DNA from: CAYSLC01 sp964431545
GTDB lineage: Bacteria > Desulfobacterota > Desulfobacteria > Desulfobacterales > JAABSP01
Length of the DNA stretch: 43,968 nucleotides
Direction: 5' to 3'
Assembly (NCBI GenBank): GCA_964431545.1
Contig: CAYSLC010000014.1
Span: 1-43,968 of the forward strand
Under the pieces are notes generated by a model. That model made no database searches, had not been told where the DNA came from, and worked only from the letters and a program-made list of their open reading frames with translations. Position numbers and translations under genes: made by a program. Below, one piece after another: positions 25,070 to 33,388 of this stretch (positions are counted from its first letter, which is position 1; the number at the start of each line of letters is the position of its first letter).

Positions 25070-27082
25070 TTACTTTTCGTTCATCTTCTCCTGGAGGTTC
25101 TCCCGCAGGATCTCGCCAAAGGTGGACGTGGCCGGGCCCATCTTGTTGACGTACTCGCTCAACAGGGCCTGATCGTCCTCATCCTCCAGCCGCTTGATGG
25201 ACAGGCCGATGCGCCGCTCCTCGCTGTTGATGTTCATCACCTTGGCGGTGATCACGTCTCCCACGTTGAACCGGCCGGCGGGGGTCTTGATCTTCTCCTT
25301 GCTGATCTCCGATACGTGGACCAGGCCCTCGATCCCCTCCTCCAGTTCCACAAAGATCCCGAAATCGGTGACGTTGGTGACGGTGCCGGTGATCTCCTTG
25401 CCCACCTCGTACCGCTGATCCACCGTCTCCCACGGATCGGACTGGAGCTGCTTGATCCCCAGGGAGAACCGCTCGGCGTCCTTCTCGATGTCGAGGACCA
25501 CCGCCTGAACGACGTCCCCTTTTTTGTAGAGTTCCGAGGGGTGCTTGATCCGCTTGGTCCAGGAGATGTCGGAGATGTGGACCAGGCCGTCGATCCCCTC
25601 GTCGATGCCGATGAAGAGGCCGAAGTCCGTAATGTTCTTGATCTTCCCCTCGATGGTGGTGCCCACGGGGTACTTCTCGCTGATCACATCCCATGGATTG
25701 GGGGCCACCTGCTTCATGCCCAGGGAGATGCGCCGGCTGTCCGGCTTGATGTCGAGCACCACCGCCTCCACCTCCTCGCCGGCGGAGACCACCTTGGAGG
25801 GGTGACGGATCTTCCGGGTCCAGGACATCTCGGAAACATGGATGAGGCCTTCGATTCCCTCCTCCAGCTCCACGAAGGCGCCGTAGTCGGTGAGGCTGAC
25901 CACCCGACCCGTGATGTGGGAGCCCACCGGATACTTCTCCGCCGCGGTGGACCAGGGATCCTGGGTGAGCTGCTTCATGCCCAGGGAGACCCGCTCCTTC
26001 TCCAGGTCGAGATTGAGAATCTTCACCGTGATCTGGTCCCCGATGGAGAAGAGTTCCGAGGGATGTTTGACCCGACCCCAGGAGATATCGGTGATGTGGA
26101 GCAGCCCGTCGACGCCGCCGAGATCCACGAACACCCCGTATTCGGTGATGTTCTTGACCACGCCGTCCACCACCTTGCCCTCTTCGATGGAGGCCAGCGT
26201 CGCCTGTCGCTTCGCCTCCCGCTCCTCTTCGAGGATCACCCGGCGGGAGAGAACGATGTTGCTCCGCTTGCGGTTATATTTGAGGATTTTGAACTCCAGG
26301 GTCTTGCCGACCATGTCGTCGAGGTTGCGGATGGGGCGCAGGTCCGCCTGTGAACCGGGCAGGAAGGCGGTGACGCCGATATCGACGCTGAACCCGCCCT
26401 TGACGCGGTTCATGATGACGCCCTCCACGGTGCCGTCCTCGTCGTAGGCCTTCTTGATCTCGTCCCAGACCTTGATCTTCTCGGCCTTCTCCTTGGAGAG
26501 GATGACCACTTCCTCCTCGTCATCCCAGAACTCCACCATGACCTCGACGGTGTCGCCCACCTTGGCGTCCACGTTCCCGTCTTCGCCCACGAACTCCTGG
26601 ATGCGGATCTGACCCTCGGACTTGTATCCGATGTCCACCAGGACATGGTCCTTGTCCACGGAGATGATCTTCCCGTTGACCACCTCCCCCTCGGCGAAGC
26701 GCTTGAAGCTCTCCTCGTACATGTCCATGAGGGCTTCCATGCTCTCCTCCTGGGGGGGCATCTCCTCCCGGTCGATCTCCGCCTCGGCGGCGGTCACCGG
26801 CTCGGGGAGTTCCTCCGCAAGGGTCTCCTCGCCGGGCGTCGCCTCGGCCTCGCCGGCGTCCTCCTCCTGGAGGGTCTCCGGCTGGTGAGTCTCCGGCTGG
26901 TGGGTCTCCGGGCCGGGCGGCGTCGCGGTCGCTTCTTCGGGCGCCTCGTCCCGGTGGGTCTCCGCGCCGGGCACCGCCTCGGCGGCGGTCTCCTCGGCCT
27001 GCGACGGATCGCTGTCCACCGTCGAATCCTCTGTCTGGCTTTCGGTTTGCTGTTCTGTTTCGTCTTTTACAATGTCTTCCAT
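25070..27082 (-). CDS. rpsA: 30S ribosomal protein S1 with long acidic N-terminal extension
   Basis: A 670-residue protein with six S1 (OB-fold) RNA-binding repeats from about residue 130 to 650 (repeated V-DYGAFVEL-type and SRRISLGMKQ-type motifs). S1 helps the 30S subunit bind mRNA. The first 114 residues are not S1 domains: they are rich in E, P and T, contain a PETHQPETHQPET repeat (58-70), and make this longer than the usual 550-580. ATG 26740 (Met115) has AGGAGG directly upstream, whereas ATG 27082 has only AAGGGGGA at an over-long distance. The true start, or use of both, is therefore open. cmk lies upstream on the strand. Confidence 0.92.
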   Translation of the reverse strand: MEDIVKDETEQQTESQTEDSTVDSDPSQAEETAAEAVPGAETHRDEAPEEATATPPGPETHQPETHQPETLQEEDAGEAEATPGEETLAEELPEPVTAAEAEIDREEMPPQEESMEALMDMYEESFKRFAEGEVVNGKIISVDKDHVLVDIGYKSEGQIRIQEFVGEDGNVDAKVGDTVEVMVEFWDDEEEVVILSKEKAEKIKVWDEIKKAYDEDGTVEGVIMNRVKGGFSVDIGVTAFLPGSQADLRPIRNLDDMVGKTLEFKILKYNRKRSNIVLSRRVILEEEREAKRQATLASIEEGKVVDGVVKNITEYGVFVDLGGVDGLLHITDISWGRVKHPSELFSIGDQITVKILNLDLEKERVSLGMKQLTQDPWSTAAEKYPVGSHITGRVVSLTDYGAFVELEEGIEGLIHVSEMSWTRKIRHPSKVVSAGEEVEAVVLDIKPDSRRISLGMKQVAPNPWDVISEKYPVGTTIEGKIKNITDFGLFIGIDEGIDGLVHISDISWTKRIKHPSELYKKGDVVQAVVLDIEKDAERFSLGIKQLQSDPWETVDQRYEVGKEITGTVTNVTDFGIFVELEEGIEGLVHVSEISKEKIKTPAGRFNVGDVITAKVMNINSEERRIGLSIKRLEDEDDQALLSEYVNKMGPATSTFGEILRENLQEKMNEK

Positions 27083-27115
27083 TATGACAATCTATCCCCC
27101 TTGGCCTTTTATTTG

Positions 27116-27131
27116 ACGCACCGAAGTGCAT
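27116..27131 (-). promoter_or_regulatory. UUCG-capped hairpin in the rpsA leader
   Basis: On the minus strand GCAC-TTCG-GTGC, extended by a T-G and an A-T pair, forms a stable C(UUCG)G tetraloop hairpin. It would sit near the 5' end of a transcript from the promoter at 27146-27173. S1 genes are often autoregulated through leader structure, so this is a candidate control element. Confidence 0.4.
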
Positions 27132-27145
27132 CCATAAACTTGGCT

Positions 27146-27173
27146 AGTATAACCATCCAAACGGCAAAATCAA
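27146..27173 (-). promoter_or_regulatory. candidate rpsA promoter
   Basis: On the minus strand TTGATT (27173-27168), a 16-base spacer and TATACT (27151-27146, five of six matches). It lies between cmk and rpsA, so rpsA may be transcribed both from here and from the upstream operon. Confidence 0.5.
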
Positions 27174-27207
27174 CCCTTTTTTCTACTTGTGGATGCGCGG
27201 GGCGGGT

Positions 27208-27879
27208 TCAGGCCGGACGGGGATCGCGGCAGTGGGCGATCATCCGTTCCACCACCTCCCCGATGGCGAGGCGGGTGGCATCGATGTGGAGGGCGTCCGG
27301 GGCGGGCCGCATGGGGGAGATGTCACGGGCGGCGTCGGCGGCGTCCCGCCCGCGCATCTCCTCCAGGACCCTTTCCATGGAGAGGCCCCCGCTGTCCGTG
27401 AGTTCCTCGTACCGTCTCCGGGCCCGGACCGCCAGGTCGGCGTCGAGGAAAAACTTCCGGTCGGCGTCCGGGAAGACCACCGTGCCCATGTCCCTCCCTT
27501 CGAAGACCGCCGCCTTCTCCTTCCCCATGCGGCGCTGGACATCGAGGAGCCGGGCCCGGACCACGGGCCGGGCCGAGACCGCGGAGGCGAGCATGGTGAT
27601 CTCGGGATCCCGGATCCGCCGGGTGATGTCCTCTCCGTTTGCAAACAGCCGGGTGCCGCCGGGGTCCCGGACGAAATCGAGGGAGAGGGCGGCGCAGACC
27701 CGATCCAGGCCCGGGTCGTCATCCGGCTCGATGCCGGCCGTCCGGACGGCCAGGGCCACGGCGCGATAGAGGGCTCCGGTATCGATATACCGGTAGGCCA
27801 GACGGTCGGCGAGCATCCGGCTCACCGTCGATTTTCCGGCGCCGGCCGGACCGTCGATGGTGATCAACAGGGGGTTCAT
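27208..27879 (-). CDS. cmk: cytidylate kinase
   Basis: A 223-residue nucleotide kinase that phosphorylates CMP and dCMP with ATP. It has the P-loop GPAGAGKST (10-18), the DTGALYRAVAL substrate segment, RDMGTVVFPDADRKFFLDA and the lid region RARRRYEEL. Length matches type 1 bacterial Cmk. ATG 27879 overlaps the hisC stop (ATGA), so translation is probably coupled. The cmk-rpsA order is common in bacteria. The longer open frame back to 28590 lies inside hisC and is not used. Confidence 0.95.
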   Translation of the reverse strand: MNPLLITIDGPAGAGKSTVSRMLADRLAYRYIDTGALYRAVALAVRTAGIEPDDDPGLDRVCAALSLDFVRDPGGTRLFANGEDITRRIRDPEITMLASAVSARPVVRARLLDVQRRMGKEKAAVFEGRDMGTVVFPDADRKFFLDADLAVRARRRYEELTDSGGLSMERVLEEMRGRDAADAARDISPMRPAPDALHIDATRLAIGEVVERMIAHCRDPRPA

Positions 27880-28984
27880 CCCGCCACGTCCGACAAAACG
27901 TCCATGAGGCGACGGTTCTCTTTTCGGGTGCCGGCGGTGACCCGGATGTGGTCGGGGTACCCGTAGGCGGTCATGGAGCGGACGATGACCCCCCTCCGGA
28001 GCATCGCTTCGAAGACCGCGTCCGCGCTTCGATTCAGCCGGATGAGCACGAAGTTGGCTTCGGTGGGGTAGGGGGCCAGCCCCAACGTCGCCGCCCGGTA
28101 ACAGATGTAATCGATACCCTCGTGGACCGTCTCCAGGGTCCGCCGCAGGAATTCCGTATCCTCCAGGGCCGCCGCGGCGCCGGCCTGGGCCGGGATACTG
28201 GTGTTGAACGGTTGACGGATCCGGTTGAGCGGTTCGGCCAGTTCCGGCGGCATCACCCCGTATCCGATGCGGAGCCCGGCCAGGCCGTAGGCCTTGGAAA
28301 AGGTTCTCAGGACCGCCACCGGCCGGTCGCCGGTGAGATGGTCGATCCCCCGGGCGCAGTCGGGGTCCCGGACGAACTCGATGTAGGCTTCGTCCACCAC
28401 CACCACCATCCCGGAGGGGATCTTTTCGAGGAACGCCTCGAAGGCGGCTTTGCGGATGATCCCGCCGGTGGGGTTGTTGGGGTTGGTCAGAAAGATCATC
28501 CGGGTCCGGGGGCCGATCCGGTCGGCCATCCCCTCCAGATCGATGGCCATCGATCGGAGAGGCACCGGCACCGGAACGGCGCCGTCGCACCGGACCATGA
28601 TTTCGTACATCAGGAAGGCGGGGGCCGGGAGGATCGCTTCATCTCCGGGATTGAGGAAGACCCGGGTCAGCATGCCGATCACCTCGTCGGACCCGTTTCC
28701 CAGAACGATGGTCTTTTCGGAGACGCCCAGGGTCTCTGCCAGCCGCCGGACCAGGAGGGGGGCGCCCCCTTCCGGGTACCGGTGGAGTCCCGCAAGGGAG
28801 CGCTCCACGGCGGCCACGGCCCTGGGGGAGGGACCCAGGGGGTTCTCGTTGGAGGCCAGCTTGATGGAATCGGTGATCCCGTACTCCCGCTCCACCGCTT
28901 CGATCGGTTTTCCGGGGACGTACGGCTGTAACGCCCCGATGCCGGGCGGGAGGGTCAATCCGAACCGGTTTGTCCGATTCCTCT

Positions 28985-28988
<4 letters not shown>
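27876..28988 (-). CDS. hisC: histidinol-phosphate aminotransferase
   Basis: A 370-residue PLP enzyme of class I/II aminotransferases. It makes histidinol phosphate in histidine synthesis and in many bacteria also acts on aromatic amino acids. Markers are LASNENPLGPSP near the N-terminus, GNGSDEVI, the NPNNPTG motif, VDEAYIEF, and the PLP lysine in FSKAYGLAGLRIGYG. It starts with GTG at 28988, overlapping the TGA of the oxidoreductase gamma gene (GTGA). Neighbours are not other his genes; placement before cmk and rpsA, as part of an aro/his-cmk cluster, recurs in bacteria. Confidence 0.93.
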
Positions 28989-29521
<533 letters not shown>

Positions 29522-29553
29522 CGTAACCTCCTATTCGCTGTTGGGCTATCCGG

Positions 29554-30309
29554 CTATCGGGGCGGTTCCGACGATTCGGGCGACTTGTATTCGCCCAGCG
29601 GATAGTAGGGCAGCAGGGTCTCCTCGGCCCACTTGATCGATTCCAGAGGGGTCATTCCCCAGTTGGTGGGGCAGGTGCTCACCACCTCCACAAAGGAGAA
29701 GCAGCGCCCCTCCATTTGATACCGGAACGCCTGCTTGACCGCCTTCTTGGCCTTGACGATATATTTGGGCCGGAGCACCGTCTGGCGGGTGATGTACCCC
29801 GGAGTCTGGAGGTTTCCGAGGAGTTCCGCCATCTTGACGGGCATTCCCGTCTCCTCGGTGTCTCGCCCGGCCGGGGAGGTGGTGGTCCGCTGGCCCGGCA
29901 TGGTGGTGGGGGCCATCTGGCCGCCGGTCATGCCGTAGACCGCATTGTTGACGAAGATGGCGGTGAACTTTTCCCCCCGGTTGGCCGCATGGATGATCTC
30001 GCCCATGCCGATGCTGGCCAGGTCCCCGTCCCCCTGGTAGGTGAAGACCATCAGGTCCGGCCGGACCCGCTTGATTCCCGTGGCCATGGCCGGGGCCCGG
30101 CCGTGGGCCGCCTCCTGGAAGTCGCAGGTGAAGTAGTTGTAGGCCAGCACGGCGCAGCCCACCGGGGCGATGCCCACCGTCTTTCCCCGGATCCCCAGTT
30201 CATCGATGGCCTCGGCCACCAGCCGGTGGATGACGCCGTGGGTGCATCCCGGGCAGTAGTGGGTGTGGTTTTCGGACAGGGCCTCCGGTCTCTTGAATGC
30301 TTTTCCCAT
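29554..30309 (-). CDS. 2-oxoacid:ferredoxin oxidoreductase, beta subunit, thiamine diphosphate-binding (KorB-like)
   Basis: A 251-residue subunit that binds thiamine diphosphate. YCPGCTHG near residue 20 and the cofactor/Mg motif GDGDLASIGMGE...NN with AVYGMTGGQ are typical. ATG 30309 shares its first base with the last base of the alpha-subunit stop (TAATG) and has AAGGAG upstream inside that gene, so an in-frame ATG at 30408 was rejected. Together with the alpha, gamma and ferredoxin subunits it forms a four-part enzyme passing electrons to ferredoxin. Confidence 0.94.
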   Translation of the reverse strand: MGKAFKRPEALSENHTHYCPGCTHGVIHRLVAEAIDELGIRGKTVGIAPVGCAVLAYNYFTCDFQEAAHGRAPAMATGIKRVRPDLMVFTYQGDGDLASIGMGEIIHAANRGEKFTAIFVNNAVYGMTGGQMAPTTMPGQRTTTSPAGRDTEETGMPVKMAELLGNLQTPGYITRQTVLRPKYIVKAKKAVKQAFRYQMEGRCFSFVEVVSTCPTNWGMTPLESIKWAEETLLPYYPLGEYKSPESSEPPR

Positions 30310-31379
30310 TAGATCCTCTCCTTGACGACGTCCATGATCTCCTCGGGGGTGGGGACATCTCCACCGCATTTTCCGTACCAGGTTACGGGCCGCGTGCCCT
30401 GGACGCACCGTTCCACGTCCTCCACCATCTGGCCCATGCTCATCTCGATGCTCAGCACGGCCCGGCAGCTCTCCTTGCCCGCCGCCCGGCGGATCGCCTC
30501 CTCGGGGAAGGGAAAGACGGTCTGGGGCCGGATCATCCCCACGGCGATCCCCGCCTCCTGGAGATTGTCGATGGCGGTCCGGCAGACCCGGCTCATGGTG
30601 CCGTAGCTGACGATCAGGGCCTGGTAGTCGCCGTCCATGTTATAGGATTCGTACCGGACCTCCTCCTGTTTCATCCGGTCGTACTTGGACTTGAGCAGCA
30701 GGTTGTGGTCGTTGAGCTGCTCCGGATCGAGGTAGAGGGATTTGACCAGGTTCCGTATGCCCGACGACCGGTTCTCCATGCCGTTGGTGGCCCAGTCGTC
30801 CTTGTCGCTCGGTTCGCTCTTCAGATGATCGGGGAACTCCACCGGCTCCATCATCTGGCCGATGAGGCCGTCGCCGAGGATCATCACCGGATTCCGGTAC
30901 TTTTCGGCCAGGGGAAAGGCGGCCATGACCATCTCAACCGCCTCCTGGACGCTGGCCGGGGCCATCACCAGCATTCGGTAGTCCCCGTGGCCGCCGCCCT
31001 TGGTGGCCTGGAAGTAGTCCCCCTGGGAGGGGAGAATCCCGCCGAGCCCGGGGCCGCCCCGGATGATGTTGACGAAGACCGCCGGGCACTGGGCCCCCGC
31101 GATGTAGCTGATCGCCTCGCTCATGAGGCTGATCCCCGGACTGGATGAGGTGGTGAAGACCCGGGCGCCGGCCGCCGAAGCGCCGAAGAGCATGTACCCC
31201 ACGGCCACCTCGCTCTCCCCCTGCAGGAAGACGCCGTCCACCTCGGGCATGCGGCGGGCCAGGTATTCGGCCACCTCGGACTGGGGCGTGATCGGATAGG
31301 CGAAGTAGTTGAGACACCCCGCCCGGATGGCCGCCTCTCCGATGGCCTCGTTTCCCTTCATCAGTATTTTCTTGCCCAT
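30309..31379 (-). CDS. 2-oxoacid:ferredoxin oxidoreductase, alpha subunit (KorA/VorB-like)
   Basis: A 356-residue subunit. The N-terminus KGNEAIGEAAIRAGCLNYFAYPITPQSEV contains the YPITP motif of the pyrimidine-binding domain. The GESEVAVGYMLFGASAAGARVFTTSSSPG stretch and the IRGGPGLGG segment are strongly conserved. GGAGGAG lies a few bases upstream of ATG 31379, so the frame extension to 31619, which crosses the ferredoxin gene, is not used. Overall likeness is to the KorA/VorB group, for 2-oxoglutarate or branched-chain 2-oxo acids. In an anaerobe it could work in either the oxidative or the reductive direction. Confidence 0.94.
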   Translation of the reverse strand: MGKKILMKGNEAIGEAAIRAGCLNYFAYPITPQSEVAEYLARRMPEVDGVFLQGESEVAVGYMLFGASAAGARVFTTSSSPGISLMSEAISYIAGAQCPAVFVNIIRGGPGLGGILPSQGDYFQATKGGGHGDYRMLVMAPASVQEAVEMVMAAFPLAEKYRNPVMILGDGLIGQMMEPVEFPDHLKSEPSDKDDWATNGMENRSSGIRNLVKSLYLDPEQLNDHNLLLKSKYDRMKQEEVRYESYNMDGDYQALIVSYGTMSRVCRTAIDNLQEAGIAVGMIRPQTVFPFPEEAIRRAAGKESCRAVLSIEMSMGQMVEDVERCVQGTRPVTWYGKCGGDVPTPEEIMDVVKERI

Positions 31380-31432
31380 TGATCTCCTCCGTAGTCTTGC
31401 GCGCCCCTCGGCGCGGGGTCGTGGCGTCCGCG

Positions 31433-31654
31433 CTAGGCGGGCGTCTCCTCTTCGATGTTGATCGCCACATCCGGGCACATGATGCAGCAGGTGGTGCAGT
31501 GGATGCAGTCCTCGGGCCGGGCCTGGTAGGCCGGAAAATAGCCTTTGGCGTTGACCTGGTCCGACATCTCCAGGACGTTCTTGGGGCAGACGGTGACACA
31601 CAGGCCGCACCCCTTGCACCGGTCCGCGTCCAGGGTGTATCGATAGGATGCCAT
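31433..31654 (-). CDS. 2-oxoacid:ferredoxin oxidoreductase, ferredoxin-type delta subunit
   Basis: A 73-residue protein with two 4Fe-4S cluster motifs, CKGCGLCVTVCP (13-24) and CIHCTTCCIMCP (50-61), which carry electrons from the thiamine site. GAGGAG precedes ATG 31654. It is the first subunit gene of the D-A-B-C set, 53 bases before the alpha gene. The second motif has an extra cysteine (TCC). Confidence 0.94.
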   Translation of the reverse strand: MASYRYTLDADRCKGCGLCVTVCPKNVLEMSDQVNAKGYFPAYQARPEDCIHCTTCCIMCPDVAINIEEETPA

Positions 31655-31729
31655 GGGATTATCTCCTCTATGTTTCGGTCCGCGGCCCCGGACGGGGGGC
31701 GGACGCGACGGGTTGGGGGATTGTCGGGT

Positions 31730-32446
31730 TCAAGGATCTCGACTGGTCCGGGCGAAAAGCCCGGCCGGCCGCTTCCACGGGGGGACGAGCTGCCGGTCGA
31801 TGGCCAAGACGGGGCACCCGATCCGCGTCCGGTCCACCTCGGAAAGCAGATGCCGGGGGGCGGTGATGAAATGGAGCGGCAGTCCGCTCTCCCGGGCCAG
31901 TTGTTCCACGAACCTGTGCCCCTCCAGGATATCGGCCGTCCGGGTCTCCTCCATCATGTTGGCGTTGCCGATCAGTCCGTTGATCCGCAGTCTTGCCGCC
32001 CCTTCGATCTCCTTGCGGATCTTCGCGCAACCGGCCAGGGTATCCGTGAATGGACGGAAGGGATTGACCACCTGCAGAACGTGGGCCGGTGTATCGGACA
32101 GATGGTCCTTCAGTGAGGCCAGCACCGTGGCACCCACATCGTCCCCGCCCACGTCCAGAATGGTCAGCTCGGCCGGTTGCCGGAGCATTCCGGCCACCTT
32201 CGGATCGAGGATGGGCAGGTCGGCGTGCAGATACTTTGCCGGCGGCAGGACCAGGTCGATTCCCTCCCGGGCCAGGATCTCCCCGGCCTCCCGGGTCCGA
32301 AAATAAGGGTTTACCAGGTCCAGATCCGCGATCCGCGTCCGGAGGCCCGCCCCGTTCCCGTGGAGCGCGAGATGGATCGAGACCTCGGTCTTGCCGCTGC
32401 CGTAGTTGCCCACGATGATCACGATGCCCCTGAGCGTGATGTCCAC
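31730..32446 (-). CDS. P-loop NTPase of unknown role upstream of the oxidoreductase genes
   Basis: About 238 residues from a GTG at 32446, which has GGGAGG some ten bases upstream. The frame stays open to a TTG at 32527, but that start would translate a hairpin region. Walker A is GNYGSGKTEVS at about 11-21. An acidic DLDLVNPYFRTREAG segment and DVGGDDVGA resemble switch/Walker B regions of SIMIBI-type (MinD/CobQ-like) NTPases. It precedes the ferredoxin subunit by 75 bases on the same strand, so a role in maturing or regulating the 2-oxoacid oxidoreductase is a reasonable guess and nothing more. Confidence 0.72.
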   Translation of the reverse strand: MDITLRGIVIIVGNYGSGKTEVSIHLALHGNGAGLRTRIADLDLVNPYFRTREAGEILAREGIDLVLPPAKYLHADLPILDPKVAGMLRQPAELTILDVGGDDVGATVLASLKDHLSDTPAHVLQVVNPFRPFTDTLAGCAKIRKEIEGAARLRINGLIGNANMMEETRTADILEGHRFVEQLARESGLPLHFITAPRHLLSEVDRTRIGCPVLAIDRQLVPPWKRPAGLFARTSRDP

Positions 32447-32477
32447 CCGCCGTCCGTCCTCCCAACGCCGATAATAA

Positions 32478-32504
32478 GGGCGGCCCCGGCATCGGTGGCC
32501 GCCC
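32478..32504. repeat. GC-rich inverted repeat in the NTPase leader
   Basis: GGGCGGCC (32478-32485) and GGCCGCCC (32497-32504) with an 11-base loop. On the minus strand the stem is followed by TTATTAT and then by the NTPase start. It could attenuate that operon or end transcripts arriving from the right; no minus-strand gene lies immediately upstream. Confidence 0.5.
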
Positions 32505-32619
32505 CTGGAAATCGTTAAAAAAACCAATCAATAAGGGGAATCGGCTTCGGTGTCAAGGATTTTAGCGGCCGGCGGCGGGAGGACCCCGGACGGGTACCGG
32601 GACGACCGTCAAGATCCCC

Positions 32620-32648
32620 TTGACTTTACTTTGTGTTCAAAGTATTAT
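32620..32648 (+). promoter_or_regulatory. promoter with MarR-type operator before the MarR/NAGGN operon
   Basis: TTGACT (32620-32625), a 17-base spacer and TATTAT (32643-32648) form a strong sigma-70 promoter. The spacer holds arms TACTTTG (32627-32633) and CAAAGTA (32638-32644) around TGTT. This layout recurs at 38138-38166 before the betaine transporter: 22 of 29 bases are the same and the palindrome sits in the same place relative to the -35 and -10 boxes. A repressor bound here would block polymerase. The MarR gene 170 bases downstream is the obvious candidate. Confidence 0.75.
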
Positions 32649-32820
32649 TGCGCCACTTCGCCCCAGAATACGGCCGGTTTATGCTGTCTCGGCCGGCCAA
32701 GGACCCCTCCGGTTCCCCCGGGAATCGACCGATCCGCCGTCCCATGAAACTTCGGCGGGGCTGTGGACCCACGGGAGCCAGAGATGATGATTTTCAACAT
32801 CGATTACGCCGAAAACGCTT

Positions 32821-33360
32821 ATGGAAACCAACGACAAGGGTGACCTTCGCTCGACCTGGCTCATGTGCCATGATGTACTGACGGCGCTGCGCCGGATCAT
32901 TCAGGCCATGGACCTCCATTCCCGGGACCTGCTCCGCCGCTACGGTATCACCGGTCCCCAATTGATTCTGCTCTATGAAATTTCAGCCTTCGGGGAGATC
33001 ACGGTGAGCGCCCTGGCCCGGGCCACCAGTCTGAGCCAGGGGACGGTGACCAACATCCTGGTCCGCCTGGAGAAGCGGAACCTGGTGACCCGGCACCGGT
33101 CCGAGACGGATCGGCGGCGGGTCTACGTGAAGACCACCCCCGCCTGTGACGAACTCCTGGCCTCCGCGCCCTCCCCCATGCAGGAGACCTTTGTCCGGCG
33201 GTTCTCGAAACTCGAGCCCTGGGAGCGCCACATGATCCTGGGGGCCGTCCAGCGGCTCGCGGGGATCATGGGGGAGGGCGGTATGAAGGACTCCGCTCCC
33301 GAGCAAGAGGACCCAAAAGACAATGGGACAATTGGAGATGGATCGGAGGAATCGGCCTAA
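32821..33360 (+). CDS. MarR family transcriptional regulator, probable osmolyte regulator
   Basis: A 179-residue winged-helix protein. The DNA-binding core spans about 40-110: the helix LARATSLSQGTVTNILVRLEKR is the recognition region and RSETDRRRVYVKTT is the wing with its conserved DRR. The flanking helices would form the dimer interface. A hydrophilic tail (about 155-179) is unusual and may be disordered. It is the first gene of an operon, with the amidotransferase gene starting 28 bases after its stop. MarR proteins such as EctR and CosR control compatible-solute genes in other bacteria, which fits this setting. The start has no clear ribosome site, and a downstream ATG at 32863 is an alternative. 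Confidence 0.88.
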   Translation: METNDKGDLRSTWLMCHDVLTALRRIIQAMDLHSRDLLRRYGITGPQLILLYEISAFGEITVSALARATSLSQGTVTNILVRLEKRNLVTRHRSETDRRRVYVKTTPACDELLASAPSPMQETFVRRFSKLEPWERHMILGAVQRLAGIMGEGGMKDSAPEQEDPKDNGTIGDGSEESA

Positions 33361-33388
33361 CCCCAGGTTACGGAGGCGAGGATAACCC

